Source: HK1 sp965204915 (lineage in GTDB: Bacteria > Pseudomonadota > Gammaproteobacteria > HK1). Taken from it: DNA of 64,000 nt. Position numbers and translations under genes: made by a program. Where the stretch lies: positions 806,001-870,000 of the forward strand of contig OZ242023.1 of the NCBI GenBank assembly GCA_965204915.1, read 5' to 3'. Within the stretch, counting starts at the first letter, position 1. Every line of letters starts with the position of its first letter. The notes beneath the pieces are model-generated. The model did not search any database. It was not told where the DNA came from and saw only the letters and a program-made list of their open reading frames with translations. Shown here one piece after another: positions 8,558 to 20,400 of the stretch.

Positions 8558-10540
8558 GTGCCGGACAACCCCCAACAAGGCGAACTGCCGCTGGAAGCGC
8601 CGCCCCTGCCGGAGGACGCCCCCTTTCTGCCGGCGCGCATGGTGAACGAGTACGTCTACTGCCCGCGCCTGGCCTACCTCGAATGGGTGCAAGGCGAGTG
8701 GGCGGAGAGCGCCGACACCGTCGCCGGCGCCCATACCCATCGCCGGGTCGATCGCGAAGATCGGCCGCTGCCGCCGGCCGACACCCTTGGAGAAGCGGAT
8801 CGGCCGCGCACCCGCTCCGTCACCCTGTCGTCACGCCGGCTCGGCCTCGTCGCCAAGATCGATCTGGTCGAGAGCGACGGCGAGAGCGTCGTACCCGTCG
8901 ACTACAAGCGCGGCAAGCGGCCGCACGTCGCCGCCGGCGCGTACGAGCCCGAGCGCGTACAGCTTTGCGTCCAGGGATTGTTGCTTGAAGAGAACGGCTA
9001 TCGCTGCACCGAGGGCGTGCTGTACTTCGCCGAGAGTCGCGAGCGGGTGCGCGTCGTCTTCGACGAGGAGCTGCGGGAAGCGACCCGGGGAGCGATTGGC
9101 GGCTTGCGCCTGGTCGCCGCCGGGGGCCGCATTCCCCCGCCGCTCCGCGACAGCCCCAAATGCCCGCGCTGCTCACTCGTCGGCATCTGCCTGCCCGACG
9201 AGGTCAACCACTTCCACCGCACGGGAAGCACGCCACGCCCGATCGCCGTGCGGCGCGACGAGGCGCTCCCGCTCTACGTCCAGGCCAACAACGTGCGCCT
9301 CGCCAAGAAGGGCGAGACCATCACCCTCACCGAGGAAGACGGCCCCACCACGACCGCGCGCCTCATCGACGTCTCGCAAGTCGTGCTGATGGGCAACGCC
9401 AGGATGACGACACCGTGCCTGCACGAGCTGATGCGCCGCGAGATCCCCGTCACCTGGCACAGCTACGGCGGCTGGTTCCTCGGCCACACCATGGGGCTCG
9501 GACACAAGAACGTGGAGCTGCGAGAGGCCCAGTACCGCGCCAGCTTCACGCCCGCCGTCTCGCTCGCCGTCGCCCGCTCGCTGGTCGCCGCCAAGATACG
9601 CAACTCCCGTACGATGATGCGGCGCAACTGGCGCGGAGACGAGCACGAGCGCGAGCTGGTGCTCAAGACGCTGCGGCGGCTCGCCGAGAGGACACGCTAC
9701 GCGCGCGACGCCGACACCCTGCTCGGACTCGAAGGCGAAGCGGCCTCCGTCTACTTCCGCGCCTTCGCCAAGCTGCTCAGGACGCCTGCGGCAGCGCCCG
9801 TGACGACGAGGTCGTCGCCGGCATCCGGGACCGCGGGCTCGGCGCCTGCGGCGGCATCCGTAACGGCGCCCACGACAGTGTCCGCACCCGCCGCTGACAA
9901 CACCACCCCCTCGAAGCAGTCCGGTCGTCACGGCCATGCCTCCGCGACGGTGTCTGCGCCCGCCGATGACAACCCCCCCGAATTCGATTCGCGGATCGCG
10001 GAACAGTACCGTCCCGCGACGGCGTCCACGCCCACCGCTGGCAACCCCGCCGGTGCGACTCCCTTGCCGGCATTCCGGTTCGACCGGCGCAACCGGCGCC
10101 CGCCGACCGATCCGGTCAACGCGCTCCTCTCCTTCGCCTACTCCATGCTGACACGGACCTTCACCGTGACGCTCAGCGCCATCGGCTTCGACGTCTACCG
10201 CGGCTTCTACCATCAGCCCCGTTACGGCCGCCCGGCGCTCGCCCTCGACCTGATGGAGCCGTTCCGCCCGATAGTCGCGGATTCGACGGTGCTGCAAGCG
10301 ATCAACAACGGCGAGGTCAAGCCGGACGACTTCCTGCACGGCGGCGCCGGCACGGCGCTCAAGTCGGGCGGGCGGAAACGTTTCATCGCTGCGTTCGAAC
10401 GCCGTCTCGCCCAGGAGACCACACATCCCATCTTCGGCTACCGCCTGACGATGCGGCGTCTGATCGAGGTGCAGGGACGGCTGTTCGGCCGGTATCTGAT
10501 GGGAGAGATCAAGGAGTACCCTCACTATCTGCCGCGCTGA
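8558..10540 (+). CDS. cas4-cas1: Cas4-Cas1 fusion (spacer acquisition) with internal low-complexity insertion
   Basis: A 660-residue fusion typical of type I-G adaptation modules. The N-terminal Cas4 part (about 1-215) has the first Cys in YCPRLAYLEW, the RecB-like VPVDYKRGK (D and K) and the three-Cys cluster CPRCSLVGIC for an Fe-S cluster; Cas4 trims and PAM-selects prespacers. The Cas1 integrase follows from about residue 230, with the catalytic Glu in LLGLEGEAA (about 392), His in GFYHQPRYG (552) and acidic residues in LDLMEPFRP (564/567). Between Glu and His lies a Pro/Ala/Thr/Ser-rich stretch at about 409-503 that ordinary Cas1 lacks; conserved sequence resumes at FRFDRRNRRPPTDPVNALLS. 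The start is GTG at 8558 with a GAGAAG about 20 nt upstream, so the exact start is uncertain. Confidence 0.93.
   Translation: MPDNPQQGELPLEAPPLPEDAPFLPARMVNEYVYCPRLAYLEWVQGEWAESADTVAGAHTHRRVDREDRPLPPADTLGEADRPRTRSVTLSSRRLGLVAKIDLVESDGESVVPVDYKRGKRPHVAAGAYEPERVQLCVQGLLLEENGYRCTEGVLYFAESRERVRVVFDEELREATRGAIGGLRLVAAGGRIPPPLRDSPKCPRCSLVGICLPDEVNHFHRTGSTPRPIAVRRDEALPLYVQANNVRLAKKGETITLTEEDGPTTTARLIDVSQVVLMGNARMTTPCLHELMRREIPVTWHSYGGWFLGHTMGLGHKNVELREAQYRASFTPAVSLAVARSLVAAKIRNSRTMMRRNWRGDEHERELVLKTLRRLAERTRYARDADTLLGLEGEAASVYFRAFAKLLRTPAAAPVTTRSSPASGTAGSAPAAASVTAPTTVSAPAADNTTPSKQSGRHGHASATVSAPADDNPPEFDSRIAEQYRPATASTPTAGNPAGATPLPAFRFDRRNRRPPTDPVNALLSFAYSMLTRTFTVTLSAIGFDVYRGFYHQPRYGRPALALDLMEPFRPIVADSTVLQAINNGEVKPDDFLHGGAGTALKSGGRKRFIAAFERRLAQETTHPIFGYRLTMRRLIEVQGRLFGRYLMGEIKEYPHYLPR
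9782..10066 (+). repeat. In-frame minisatellite-like insertion inside cas1
   Basis: Three imperfect 72-nt (24-codon) units occur in frame, marked by VSAPAADN, VSAPADDN and ASTPTAGN at codons 441, 465 and 489. More degenerate Ala/Pro/Thr/Ser sequence precedes them. The insertion keeps the reading frame and lies between the two catalytic halves of Cas1. Confidence 0.8.
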
Positions 10541-10966
10541 GCGCCCGGACCCCGACTGGACGGACCACACCGGCCCCTCCAAGTCGCGCGGGTGACACTC
10601 CCGCAGAGCCGATCGCGCATGGGTCCCGATAGAGGTAGACGTGGTTGCGAAGGAGGAGATCCAGGTGACGCTTCCGCAGAGCTGGTCGCATATGGATCCC
10701 GAGCGGATGGACGACACCAACCTCACCAGTCGTGACAGGATAATGGTTCCAAAAGGCGTCGAGCGCCCGGACTTCCGCGGGCCGCCGATACGGGGCTGCC
10801 TATTCGGCAACCGGATAGTGGAAGGCCGCTGGTGGGAAGCCCGTAGCCATGTCGTCCAGTAATACGGGGCTGCCTGTCGGCAACCGGATGGTGGAAGAGC
10901 ACCCGAGCGTGCGCCCGAACCTCCACGGGGCACCGACCATCGACACGGGGCTTGCCGGAAGGAAGA
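10541..10966 (+). repeat. 426-bp gap between cas4-cas1 and cas2 built from imperfect direct repeats
   Basis: No convincing gene is present. A block with CCGCAGAGC near 10600 recurs near 10676 with TTCCGCAGAGC, each followed by CGCATGGGTCCCGA or CATATGGATCCCGA. ACGGGGCTGCCT...CGGCAACCGGAT...GTGGAAG occurs near 10789 and again near 10864. GCGCCCGGAC or GCGCCCGAAC occurs three times (10541, about 10764, about 10911). The spacing of the two main pairs is about 75 nt, close to one repeat-spacer unit, but the sequences are not the array repeat. Confidence 0.65.
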
Positions 10967-11257
10967 ATGGACGAACGCCTGTACATCGTCACCTATGACA
11001 TCTCCAGCCGGCGCCGCTGGCGCCACGTCTTTCGGACGATGGAGGGTTACGGCGAGTGGCTGCAACTCTCCGTCTTCCAGTGTCGCCTGACGGCCAAGCA
11101 GCGGGTGGAAATGGTGGCGGCACTGGACACGCTCATCCATCACGGCGATGATCACGTCCTGATTGTGGACTTGGGGCCGGCGAACAAGGTGTCGCCGAGG
11201 GTCGAGAGCCTGGGCAAGCGCTTCGACGCCGTCGCGCGCGAGCCGATCATCGTCTGA
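10967..11257 (+). CDS. cas2: CRISPR-associated Cas2
   Basis: A 96-residue ferredoxin-fold protein that forms the Cas1-Cas2 integration complex. It starts MDERLYIVTYDIS with the conserved Asp after the first strand, then SVFQCRLTAKQ and a VLIVDLGP strand, as expected of Cas2. I chose the ATG at 10967 because GGAAGGAAG lies directly upstream at good spacing; a TTG five codons earlier is in frame but less likely. It is the last cas gene, 241 bp before the first repeat. Confidence 0.95.
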   Translation: MDERLYIVTYDISSRRRWRHVFRTMEGYGEWLQLSVFQCRLTAKQRVEMVAALDTLIHHGDDHVLIVDLGPANKVSPRVESLGKRFDAVAREPIIV

Positions 11258-11498
11258 CGTCTGACGAACCAGAACGGAAAGGCCATCCGGGCACCGTTCG
11301 CCGTGAGGAAGCGAGCGCTTGGGAAGTGCGAAACATTGCGGGAGCGCTCGAAACATGCTAACCCATTGTTCCAGAAACGGTTCTTTAAAAAAACGGAGAC
11401 ATGCCGGTCCCATAACCGGGCAATCCTGCGTGCACGTGGACGTAGCGCTCGCACTCGGGGACAATTTATCAATAGTCTCAGAGGGCTGCGTGAGTCCT
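11258..11498 (+). promoter_or_regulatory. CRISPR leader
   Basis: This 241-bp non-coding segment separates cas2 from the first repeat. It is relatively AT-rich for the window, including GGTTCTTTAAAAAAACGG near 11380-11397 and ACAATTTATCAATAGTC near 11461-11477. Since the repeat ends in the 5'-handle-like ATTGAAGC, transcription should run rightwards from here, making this the leader with the pre-crRNA promoter and the integration site. The exact promoter elements are not assigned. Confidence 0.8.
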
Positions 11499-14400
11499 GT
11501 TTTCCGCGGCTTTATGCCGCGGCCTCATTGAAGCCCGCAGCGCTACGTGGTGGAGCAGGGGAGCATCGAGGTTTTCCGCGGCTTTATGCCGCGGCCTCAT
11601 TGAAGCATCCCGCCGCCCATCCAGGCGAGGCGCTGGATCACGGTTTTCCGCGGCTTTATGCCGCGGCCTCATTGAAGCACCAGATCGAGCGCGTTCTCCG
11701 AGGAGACCGCGAAGGCGTTTTCCGCGGCTTTATGCCGCGGCCTCATTGAAGCCAGAGTGGTGTACGGAGTGAGCCATTTCCCTTTAGGGCGTTTTCCGCG
11801 GCTTTATGCCGCGGCCTCATTGAAGCCGTGCAGGTGGGACGGGTGATGAACGGCGGAAGGGAAGTTTTCCGCGGCTTTATGCCGCGGCCTCATTGAAGCC
11901 GGCGCATCGAATATCATGGAGCGGGCGAGGGCCGGCGGTTTTCCGCGGCTTTATGCCGCGGCCTCATTGAAGCCAGTACAGCGGCGAGGATGCGGAGGGC
12001 GAGATTTACGTTTTCCGCGGCTTTATGCCGCGGCCTCATTGAAGCATGGCCAGGCTCCGGACTAGTGGCCGGCCCGCGCCTTGTTTTCCGCGGCTTTATG
12101 CCGCGGCCTCATTGAAGCAGCGCCGTCGCCGGCGCCACCTGGTACGACTACTCGCTGTTTTCCGCGGCTTTATGCCGCGGCCTCATTGAAGCGACGATTG
12201 CCGGGTGGACAGGACGGCGAAGGGCATCGGTTTTCCGCGGCTTTATGCCGCGGCCTCATTGAAGCAGGCCGAACAGGATCACCTCGTCGTCGAGCCGCCA
12301 GGTTTTCCGCGGCTTTATGCCGCGGCCTCATTGAAGCTCGATGCCGTCGAGCGGATGGCTCGCGATGTAGAGGGGGTTTTCCGCGGCTTTATGCCGCGGC
12401 CTCATTGAAGCAAGTGCAGCCGGATCGCGCGCGCCGTCGTGCGCGTGAGCGTTTTCCGCGGCTTTATGCCGCGGCCTCATTGAAGCCCGGAAGTGGATTT
12501 TACCGGCCTGGAGTACGAGGAGGTTTTCCGCGGCTTTATGCCGCGGCCTCATTGAAGCCATCGAGGACAGCGCCAACAAGAACGTCCCCGCGGGCGTTTT
12601 CCGCGGCTTTATGCCGCGGCCTCATTGAAGCCTTCATCCAGCAGATCCAGCCCCCGAGCCGGGCACGGTTTTCCGCGGCTTTATGCCGCGGCCTCATTGA
12701 AGCCCAACCACGTTCGGGATCTCGAAGACCCTCGAACGCAGTTTTCCGCGGCTTTATGCCGCGGCCTCATTGAAGCACCGGGAGGATGCCAACATGACCC
12801 TGACTTGCGGATGCGTTTTCCGCGGCTTTATGCCGCGGCCTCATTGAAGCTGGCGGTGTTCCCTGGAGGGTAGATCGATGGGAAAGATGTTTTCCGCGGC
12901 TTTATGCCGCGGCCTCATTGAAGCAACCCCGTGCTGGTGATCATCGATCCGGCGCTCGCGGCGTTTTCCGCGGCTTTATGCCGCGGCCTCATTGAAGCCG
13001 TCATGCTGCGGCGGACGTGGGCGGCAATGGAGAAGTCGTTTTCCGCGGCTTTATGCCGCGGCCTCATTGAAGCGGCGGCGCCGGGCCGGTGACGGAGATG
13101 GCCTTCACGACGTTTTCCGCGGCTTTATGCCGCGGCCTCATTGAAGCCTCGGCTCGACACTCGCGACGGAGAACGCCCGGGCCACGTTTTCCGCGGCTTT
13201 ATGCCGCGGCCTCATTGAAGCGACGTGTCCGTCTATGCCGATGCCACACGGCAAGGCAGGTTTTCCGCGGCTTTATGCCGCGGCCTCATTGAAGCAGAAA
13301 CTCGACCTTCAGCTCGTCGATCCATGTGAAGGTTTTCCGCGGCTTTATGCCGCGGCCTCATTGAAGCGCGGCGAGGAAGCTGGTTCGAACGGTGCGCGTC
13401 CCGCGTTTTCCGCGGCTTTATGCCGCGGCCTCATTGAAGCGTCAGCGCATCGCGGGTCCTGCCATCCTTTCGCTCTGCGTTTTCCGCGGCTTTATGCCGC
13501 GGCCTCATTGAAGCGATCTCGATCCGGCGTCGTGCGCTGAGGCGAACGAAACGTTTTCCGCGGCTTTATGCCGCGGCCTCATTGAAGCCACCATCGCGGG
13601 ACGTGGCCGGCGCCGGAGGGGTTCGGGTTTTCCGCGGCTTTATGCCGCGGCCTCATTGAAGCAGGCGGACGGAACGCAGGAGGAGAGCCGCTACCGCCGT
13701 TTTCCGCGGCTTTATGCCGCGGCCTCATTGAAGCACCAGGGACGCGCAGGCCCGCTCACACACCGTCGCGCGGTTTTCCGCGGCTTTATGCCGCGGCCTC
13801 ATTGAAGCGACGCGCTCCCCGGCCCGGCCTGGCGCCGGCGCCGGGCGTTTTCCGCGGCTTTATGCCGCGGCCTCATTGAAGCCCGCGCGTGAACCGGGCG
13901 CAGAAGCGGGCGAAGGACGGTTTTCCGCGGCTTTATGCCGCGGCCTCATTGAAGCCGCTTTCGCCCCGCCGGTAGACACGGACGTCGGAGGCGGTTTTCC
14001 GCGGCTTTATGCCGCGGCCTCATTGAAGCAGCCTCTCGTGGGATGCGCCGAACCTCAGGGTGACCGGTTTTCCGCGGCTTTATGCCGCGGCCTCATTGAA
14101 GCACCGAGATGCACTGGCGGCTGGCCAGGCTCGAGGACTGTTTTCCGCGGCTTTATGCCGCGGCCTCATTGAAGCCAGGCGCCGAGCGAGGCCGACGTCG
14201 CGCCCGCGCGCCAGTTTTCCGCGGCTTTATGCCGCGGCCTCATTGAAGCGCGGCTGGGTTGGCGTGTGCACCACACCGCCGACAGCGTTTTCCGCGGCTT
14301 TATGCCGCGGCCTCATTGAAGCATCGACGCCGACGTTGAAGATGATCGGCTCCGCATACGTTTTCCGCGGCTTTATGCCGCGGCCTCATTGAAGCGATGC

Positions 14401-17400
14401 CATAGTGGTTCGACGTGCGGCCGCCCCGAAACCGGTTTTCCGCGGCTTTATGCCGCGGCCTCATTGAAGCGCGAAGGTGTTGATCCCCGCGATGTTCCAG
14501 GCCCCCGCCGTTTTCCGCGGCTTTATGCCGCGGCCTCATTGAAGCGCGCGCGCTGCAGGGCAGGGCGTCGAAGGCGGCCATCGTTTTCCGCGGCTTTATG
14601 CCGCGGCCTCATTGAAGCCGCAGCGCGGGATTGACGAGCTGCGGAAGACGCTGAGTTTTCCGCGGCTTTATGCCGCGGCCTCATTGAAGCACCCTGGGCC
14701 AGCGCAGCCGCGTCTCCCCACTCGCCGCGTTTTCCGCGGCTTTATGCCGCGGCCTCATTGAAGCGCATCAACCTTCCCATCGCTCAGCCCTCCGGCCATG
14801 CGGTTTTCCGCGGCTTTATGCCGCGGCCTCATTGAAGCGCCTGCCCCTCGGTCTGCACCACCTGCTCTTCCAAGTGGTTTTCCGCGGCTTTATGCCGCGG
14901 CCTCATTGAAGCTCCTCCTTGGGCGGGGCGGCGGTGTGCAGGCCGGCCCGTTTTCCGCGGCTTTATGCCGCGGCCTCATTGAAGCGTCACCGTCGGGGCG
15001 GACGTGGGCGGCGACCACGTCAAGGTTTTCCGCGGCTTTATGCCGCGGCCTCATTGAAGCCGTCCCTCGCCACCCGCTCATCCGCCACGATCCCGCTCCG
15101 TTTTCCGCGGCTTTATGCCGCGGCCTCATTGAAGCGCCTGCAAGCGGTAACGATCAGCCTGCAAGCGGTAACGTTTTCCGCGGCTTTATGCCGCGGCCTC
15201 ATTGAAGCCACGCTTCCTCCTGCATAGGTTGCCGTGCCGCCCGGTCGTTTTCCGCGGCTTTATGCCGCGGCCTCATTGAAGCAGCGCTTCGAGAACCTTC
15301 TCCGGGAGCACGAGCGCGCGGTTTTCCGCGGCTTTATGCCGCGGCCTCATTGAAGCGTTTGCTCCATGAGCGACCTCTTCCAGAGCCGGGTGCCGTTTTC
15401 CGCGGCTTTATGCCGCGGCCTCATTGAAGCTCCGTCACGGTTGCGCGTTGTCCGGTTGGCCAACGTGTTTTCCGCGGCTTTATGCCGCGGCCTCATTGAA
15501 GCAATTCGCGGGCGATCAGGCTCATCCGCGGCCAGCTCGTTTTCCGCGGCTTTATGCCGCGGCCTCATTGAAGCGCCGAGCTCGGCGGTCGCGAGATCGC
15601 CTTGGGGGACAGTTTTCCGCGGCTTTATGCCGCGGCCTCATTGAAGCTTCCAGGAGCCCGGCTCGTTGCCGGCGGACAGTGCGGTTTTCCGCGGCTTTAT
15701 GCCGCGGCCTCATTGAAGCTCGATAGCGGTGGGGTCTCCCCCGCGCCCGCCACCGGTTTTCCGCGGCTTTATGCCGCGGCCTCATTGAAGCAGCTTCGTC
15801 GCCTCAGCCCCGAACTCCTGGGACACCGGTTTTCCGCGGCTTTATGCCGCGGCCTCATTGAAGCCGGGGGCAACCAGCTATCAGTATCGGGTGGCTTCGA
15901 CGTTTTCCGCGGCTTTATGCCGCGGCCTCATTGAAGCAGCCTCGCCGGGCCAGCCGGGCCAAGTGTCGGGATCGGGTTTTCCGCGGCTTTATGCCGCGGC
16001 CTCATTGAAGCACCTTCGCCGAAGGCACCAGCTCGCCCGCCTCCCGCGGTTTTCCGCGGCTTTATGCCGCGGCCTCATTGAAGCGGTGCGATAGGCAGGG
16101 GTGTCGAGCATCTTGCCCGAGAGTTTTCCGCGGCTTTATGCCGCGGCCTCATTGAAGCGCGGCCTGCGCGCCGGCCTTCGCGAGCCCCGCGAGCGCGTTT
16201 TCCGCGGCTTTATGCCGCGGCCTCATTGAAGCTCGACGATGGATGATTGGGACGAAGCACGAAGATCCGTTTTCCGCGGCTTTATGCCGCGGCCTCATTG
16301 AAGCAGATCCCGGTGCCGGTGGCAGGGTTCGGGGGCGAGCGTGTTTTCCGCGGCTTTATGCCGCGGCCTCATTGAAGCGCTGCACGAATCGCCTTCCGAA
16401 GCTCTTTTACTGTCGTGTTTTCCGCGGCTTTATGCCGCGGCCTCATTGAAGCAGATCGAGAGCTACCTGATGGACATCGACAGGGGCTCGAGTTTTCCGC
16501 GGCTTTATGCCGCGGCCTCATTGAAGCCGAACAAGCCCGTGCCGGCTTCAATGAGGCCGCCCCGTTTTCCGCGGCTTTATGCCGCGGCCTCATTGAAGCC
16601 CACCTTTCTGAGCAACCTCACCCACGGGGGCGGCGGTTTTCCGCGGCTTTATGCCGCGGCCTCATTGAAGCGCCACGGACCCGCGCCGGCCCTGGGAGGG
16701 TATCGGACGTTTTCCGCGGCTTTATGCCGCGGCCTCATTGAAGCGGCGTCTCCATCTTCTCGAGGAACCCGGCTTCCTGTGCGTTTTCCGCGGCTTTATG
16801 CCGCGGCCTCATTGAAGCGACGGCGTGATCGTCTCAGGCGACCCGCCGGGCGACGTGTTTTCCGCGGCTTTATGCCGCGGCCTCATTGAAGCTAATTGCG
16901 CCACAGCCAGGCGCCGGCCGCGCTGCCGTCGTTTTCCGCGGCTTTATGCCGCGGCCTCATTGAAGCAGGCAAGCCGCTGTAGCATCCCTCTCTCCCAACG
17001 CCTGTTTTCCGCGGCTTTATGCCGCGGCCTCATTGAAGCGAGGCCACCATGCAGGGGACGGAGGACGTGATGCTGAGTTTTCCGCGGCTTTATGCCGCGG
17101 CCTCATTGAAGCACGCGGCGAGAGAGGGATGCCCGCCACCAGAACCGTCGTTTTCCGCGGCTTTATGCCGCGGCCTCATTGAAGCGTTACCAGCGGGTAA
17201 CCAATTCACCCCGATGGAGAGTTTTCCGCGGCTTTATGCCGCGGCCTCATTGAAGCAGAAGGCTCGCAAGCTGTTGGGCCGCGGCGAAGACCGTTTTCCG
17301 CGGCTTTATGCCGCGGCCTCATTGAAGCACCATCCCCGCGAGCATCCGCGAAGCGGAGAAGTGCCGTTTTCCGCGGCTTTATGCCGCGGCCTCATTGAAG

Positions 17401-20400
17401 CGATGCCCCCGTGACGGTGCCGATGGAGAAGGTCGCGGAGTTTTCCGCGGCTTTATGCCGCGGCCTCATTGAAGCGTCGACTCCGGCTACGCGAGCGAGC
17501 TGGTGCGGGCGTGGTTTTCCGCGGCTTTATGCCGCGGCCTCATTGAAGCGCGGTCAACTGTGCGCTGTATGCGATGGCGACGGCGGGTTTTCCGCGGCTT
17601 TATGCCGCGGCCTCATTGAAGCGCGGCACTGGTGCGCGACCTGAACGGGACGGTGCGGAGTTTTCCGCGGCTTTATGCCGCGGCCTCATTGAAGCCACAC
17701 GATGCTGCGGGACGGGGACGCCTTCGGGATCCCGTTTTCCGCGGCTTTATGCCGCGGCCTCATTGAAGCTGGTCGCGAGGCCCGGTGTAGCCCGCCTGCG
17801 CCTGGGCGGTTTTCCGCGGCTTTATGCCGCGGCCTCATTGAAGCGTCCTGGTTCCCGCGAGCAAGTAGGCCGTGGTGGCGGCGTTTTCCGCGGCTTTATG
17901 CCGCGGCCTCATTGAAGCAGACGGTATGGCGGTCGAAGGACTACACCCTGAAGCGTTTTCCGCGGCTTTATGCCGCGGCCTCATTGAAGCATGAACAGCT
18001 CTTCCTCGATCGTCAGCTTCGTCTGTTGGTTTTCCGCGGCTTTATGCCGCGGCCTCATTGAAGCGCCCGGATCGGCGGTCGCGCGATCGCGCTCGGCGAT
18101 ACCGTTTTCCGCGGCTTTATGCCGCGGCCTCATTGAAGCGCCCAAGAGGAAGTCTTCAAGCAGACGACGGGCGAGGACGGTTTTCCGCGGCTTTATGCCG
18201 CGGCCTCATTGAAGCTGGCTCATGTTCGCGGTGGTGGTCGGGATCATCGCCGCGTTTTCCGCGGCTTTATGCCGCGGCCTCATTGAAGCTCGACCCCATC
18301 GCGTCCTTCTGTCCCTCCGCCACCACCGTTTTCCGCGGCTTTATGCCGCGGCCTCATTGAAGCACGACGTGATCCTTGACCGTGAGGACCTATGGCCGGC
18401 ATGTTTTCCGCGGCTTTATGCCGCGGCCTCATTGAAGCCACCCGCTGTTCTACGCGGAGATGTTCGGGGGGAGGAGTTTTCCGCGGCTTTATGCCGCGGC
18501 CTCATTGAAGCACGGCGAGGCGGACAGCTTCGAGATCGCAGAACGGCTCGTTTTCCGCGGCTTTATGCCGCGGCCTCATTGAAGCACCCGACAGGACCTT
18601 GAAGGTTTCACGCACGACGTTCGTTTTCCGCGGCTTTATGCCGCGGCCTCATTGAAGCGCCGATGTAGATGGTCTCGGTGCCGCGGATCGTGTCCGTTTT
18701 CCGCGGCTTTATGCCGCGGCCTCATTGAAGCACCAGAACGCACTTCGCGTTGCCCGTGCTGCGGCTCAGTTTTCAGCGGCTTTATGCCGCGGCCTCATTG
18801 AAGCGCGATCTGGCCAAGCTGCTAAACCGCACCTATCCCGCGTTTTCCGCGGCTTTATGCCGCGGCCTCATTGAAGCCTGCCGAATCTGCATCAAGGCCC
18901 CAACCGCCGTCACCGTTTTCCGCGGCTTTATGCCGCGGCCTCATTGAAGCACTCCGTCCCGAGGTCGCAGATCCACCTACGGGAGACGTTTTCCGCGGCT
19001 TTATGCCGCGGCCTCATTGAAGCTGTACGCTCGGCGTGATGTCTTCCTGCGTCACGACATGTTTTCCGCGGCTTTATGCCGCGGCCTCATTGAAGCTCAC
19101 CGTGCCGCGGCTTTCTGACGAAGGAGGCAAGCAGTTTTCCGCGGCTTTATGCCGCGGCCTCATTGAAGCTCGTCTCGGCAGACATGCCGACTCTCGGCGG
19201 CATTCTGGTTTTCCGCGGCTTTATGCCGCGGCCTCATTGAAGCGACCAGGGAACCCAGGGCATCCAGGGGCCGGAGATATTCGTTTTCCGCGGCTTTATG
19301 CCGCGGCCTCATTGAAGCGGGAACAACGTCTTTCTCAATCCGCCCTACTCCGATCGGTTTTCCGCGGCTTTATGCCGCGGCCTCATTGAAGCCGGCTACC
19401 GCGGGATCGGTGGTCACTTCTCCGAATTCGTTTTCCGCGGCTTTATGCCGCGGCCTCATTGAAGCGCCAACACGCGGAACGCGAGTCGATCCGGGTGCAG
19501 GGTTTTCCGCGGCTTTATGCCGCGGCCTCATTGAAGCGTAGCCGGCCACGTCACGCCCGAAGCCCGCCAGGCGCGGTTTTCCGCGGCTTTATGCCGCGGC
19601 CTCATTGAAGCGAATTCGCCTACGTGCCGGACGGCACTCCGAAAACGCGGTTTTCCGCGGCTTTATGCCGCGGCCTCATTGAAGCTCCGTCCGGGGCGTC
19701 TCCGTCCCGTAGTGCGGCGTACGTTTTCCGCGGCTTTATGCCGCGGCCTCATTGAAGCCTCGCGGAGGCGACGCCTGCGCGCTGGATACTCGGGCGTTTT
19801 CCGCGGCTTTATGCCGCGGCCTCATTGAAGCGGCGCAGACGGACTGGAATGCGATGCGGATGACGCCGGTTTTCCGCGGCTTTATGCCGCGGCCTCATTG
19901 AAGCCGAATCTGCGCCTCGCCATGCGCCCGCGCGTTGTGCGCGTTTTCCGCGGCTTTATGCCGCGGCCTCATTGAAGCAAGAAGACCGAGAGCACCATCG
20001 GCCAGTCATCGACGGGGTTTTCCGCGGCTTTATGCCGCGGCCTCATTGAAGCAGCGGCCCGCGGGTGCGCTCCGCCGTGTCCGACAGCGTTTTCCGCGGC
20101 TTTATGCCGCGGCCTCATTGAAGCCACACGCCGAACGAACGGCCAGACCGCACGCAGGCCGTTTTCCGCGGCTTTATGCCGCGGCCTCATTGAAGCTTCG
20201 CGTCCTGCCCGTGCCGTAGCCATATGTGCGCGGCGTTTTCCGCGGCTTTATGCCGCGGCCTCATTGAAGCGTCATGACTCTGGTACTGTGCATCGTGCTA
20301 GTCATGCGTTTTCCGCGGCTTTATGCCGCGGCCTCATTGAAGCTTCGCGTCCTGCCCGTGCCGTAGCCATATGTGCGCGGCGTTTTCCGCGGCTTTATGC

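Noticed and set aside
10541..10966. A second, decayed CRISPR array between cas4-cas1 and cas2
   Set aside because: The spacing of about 75 nt is suggestive, but the repeated blocks do not resemble the array repeat and are too diverged.
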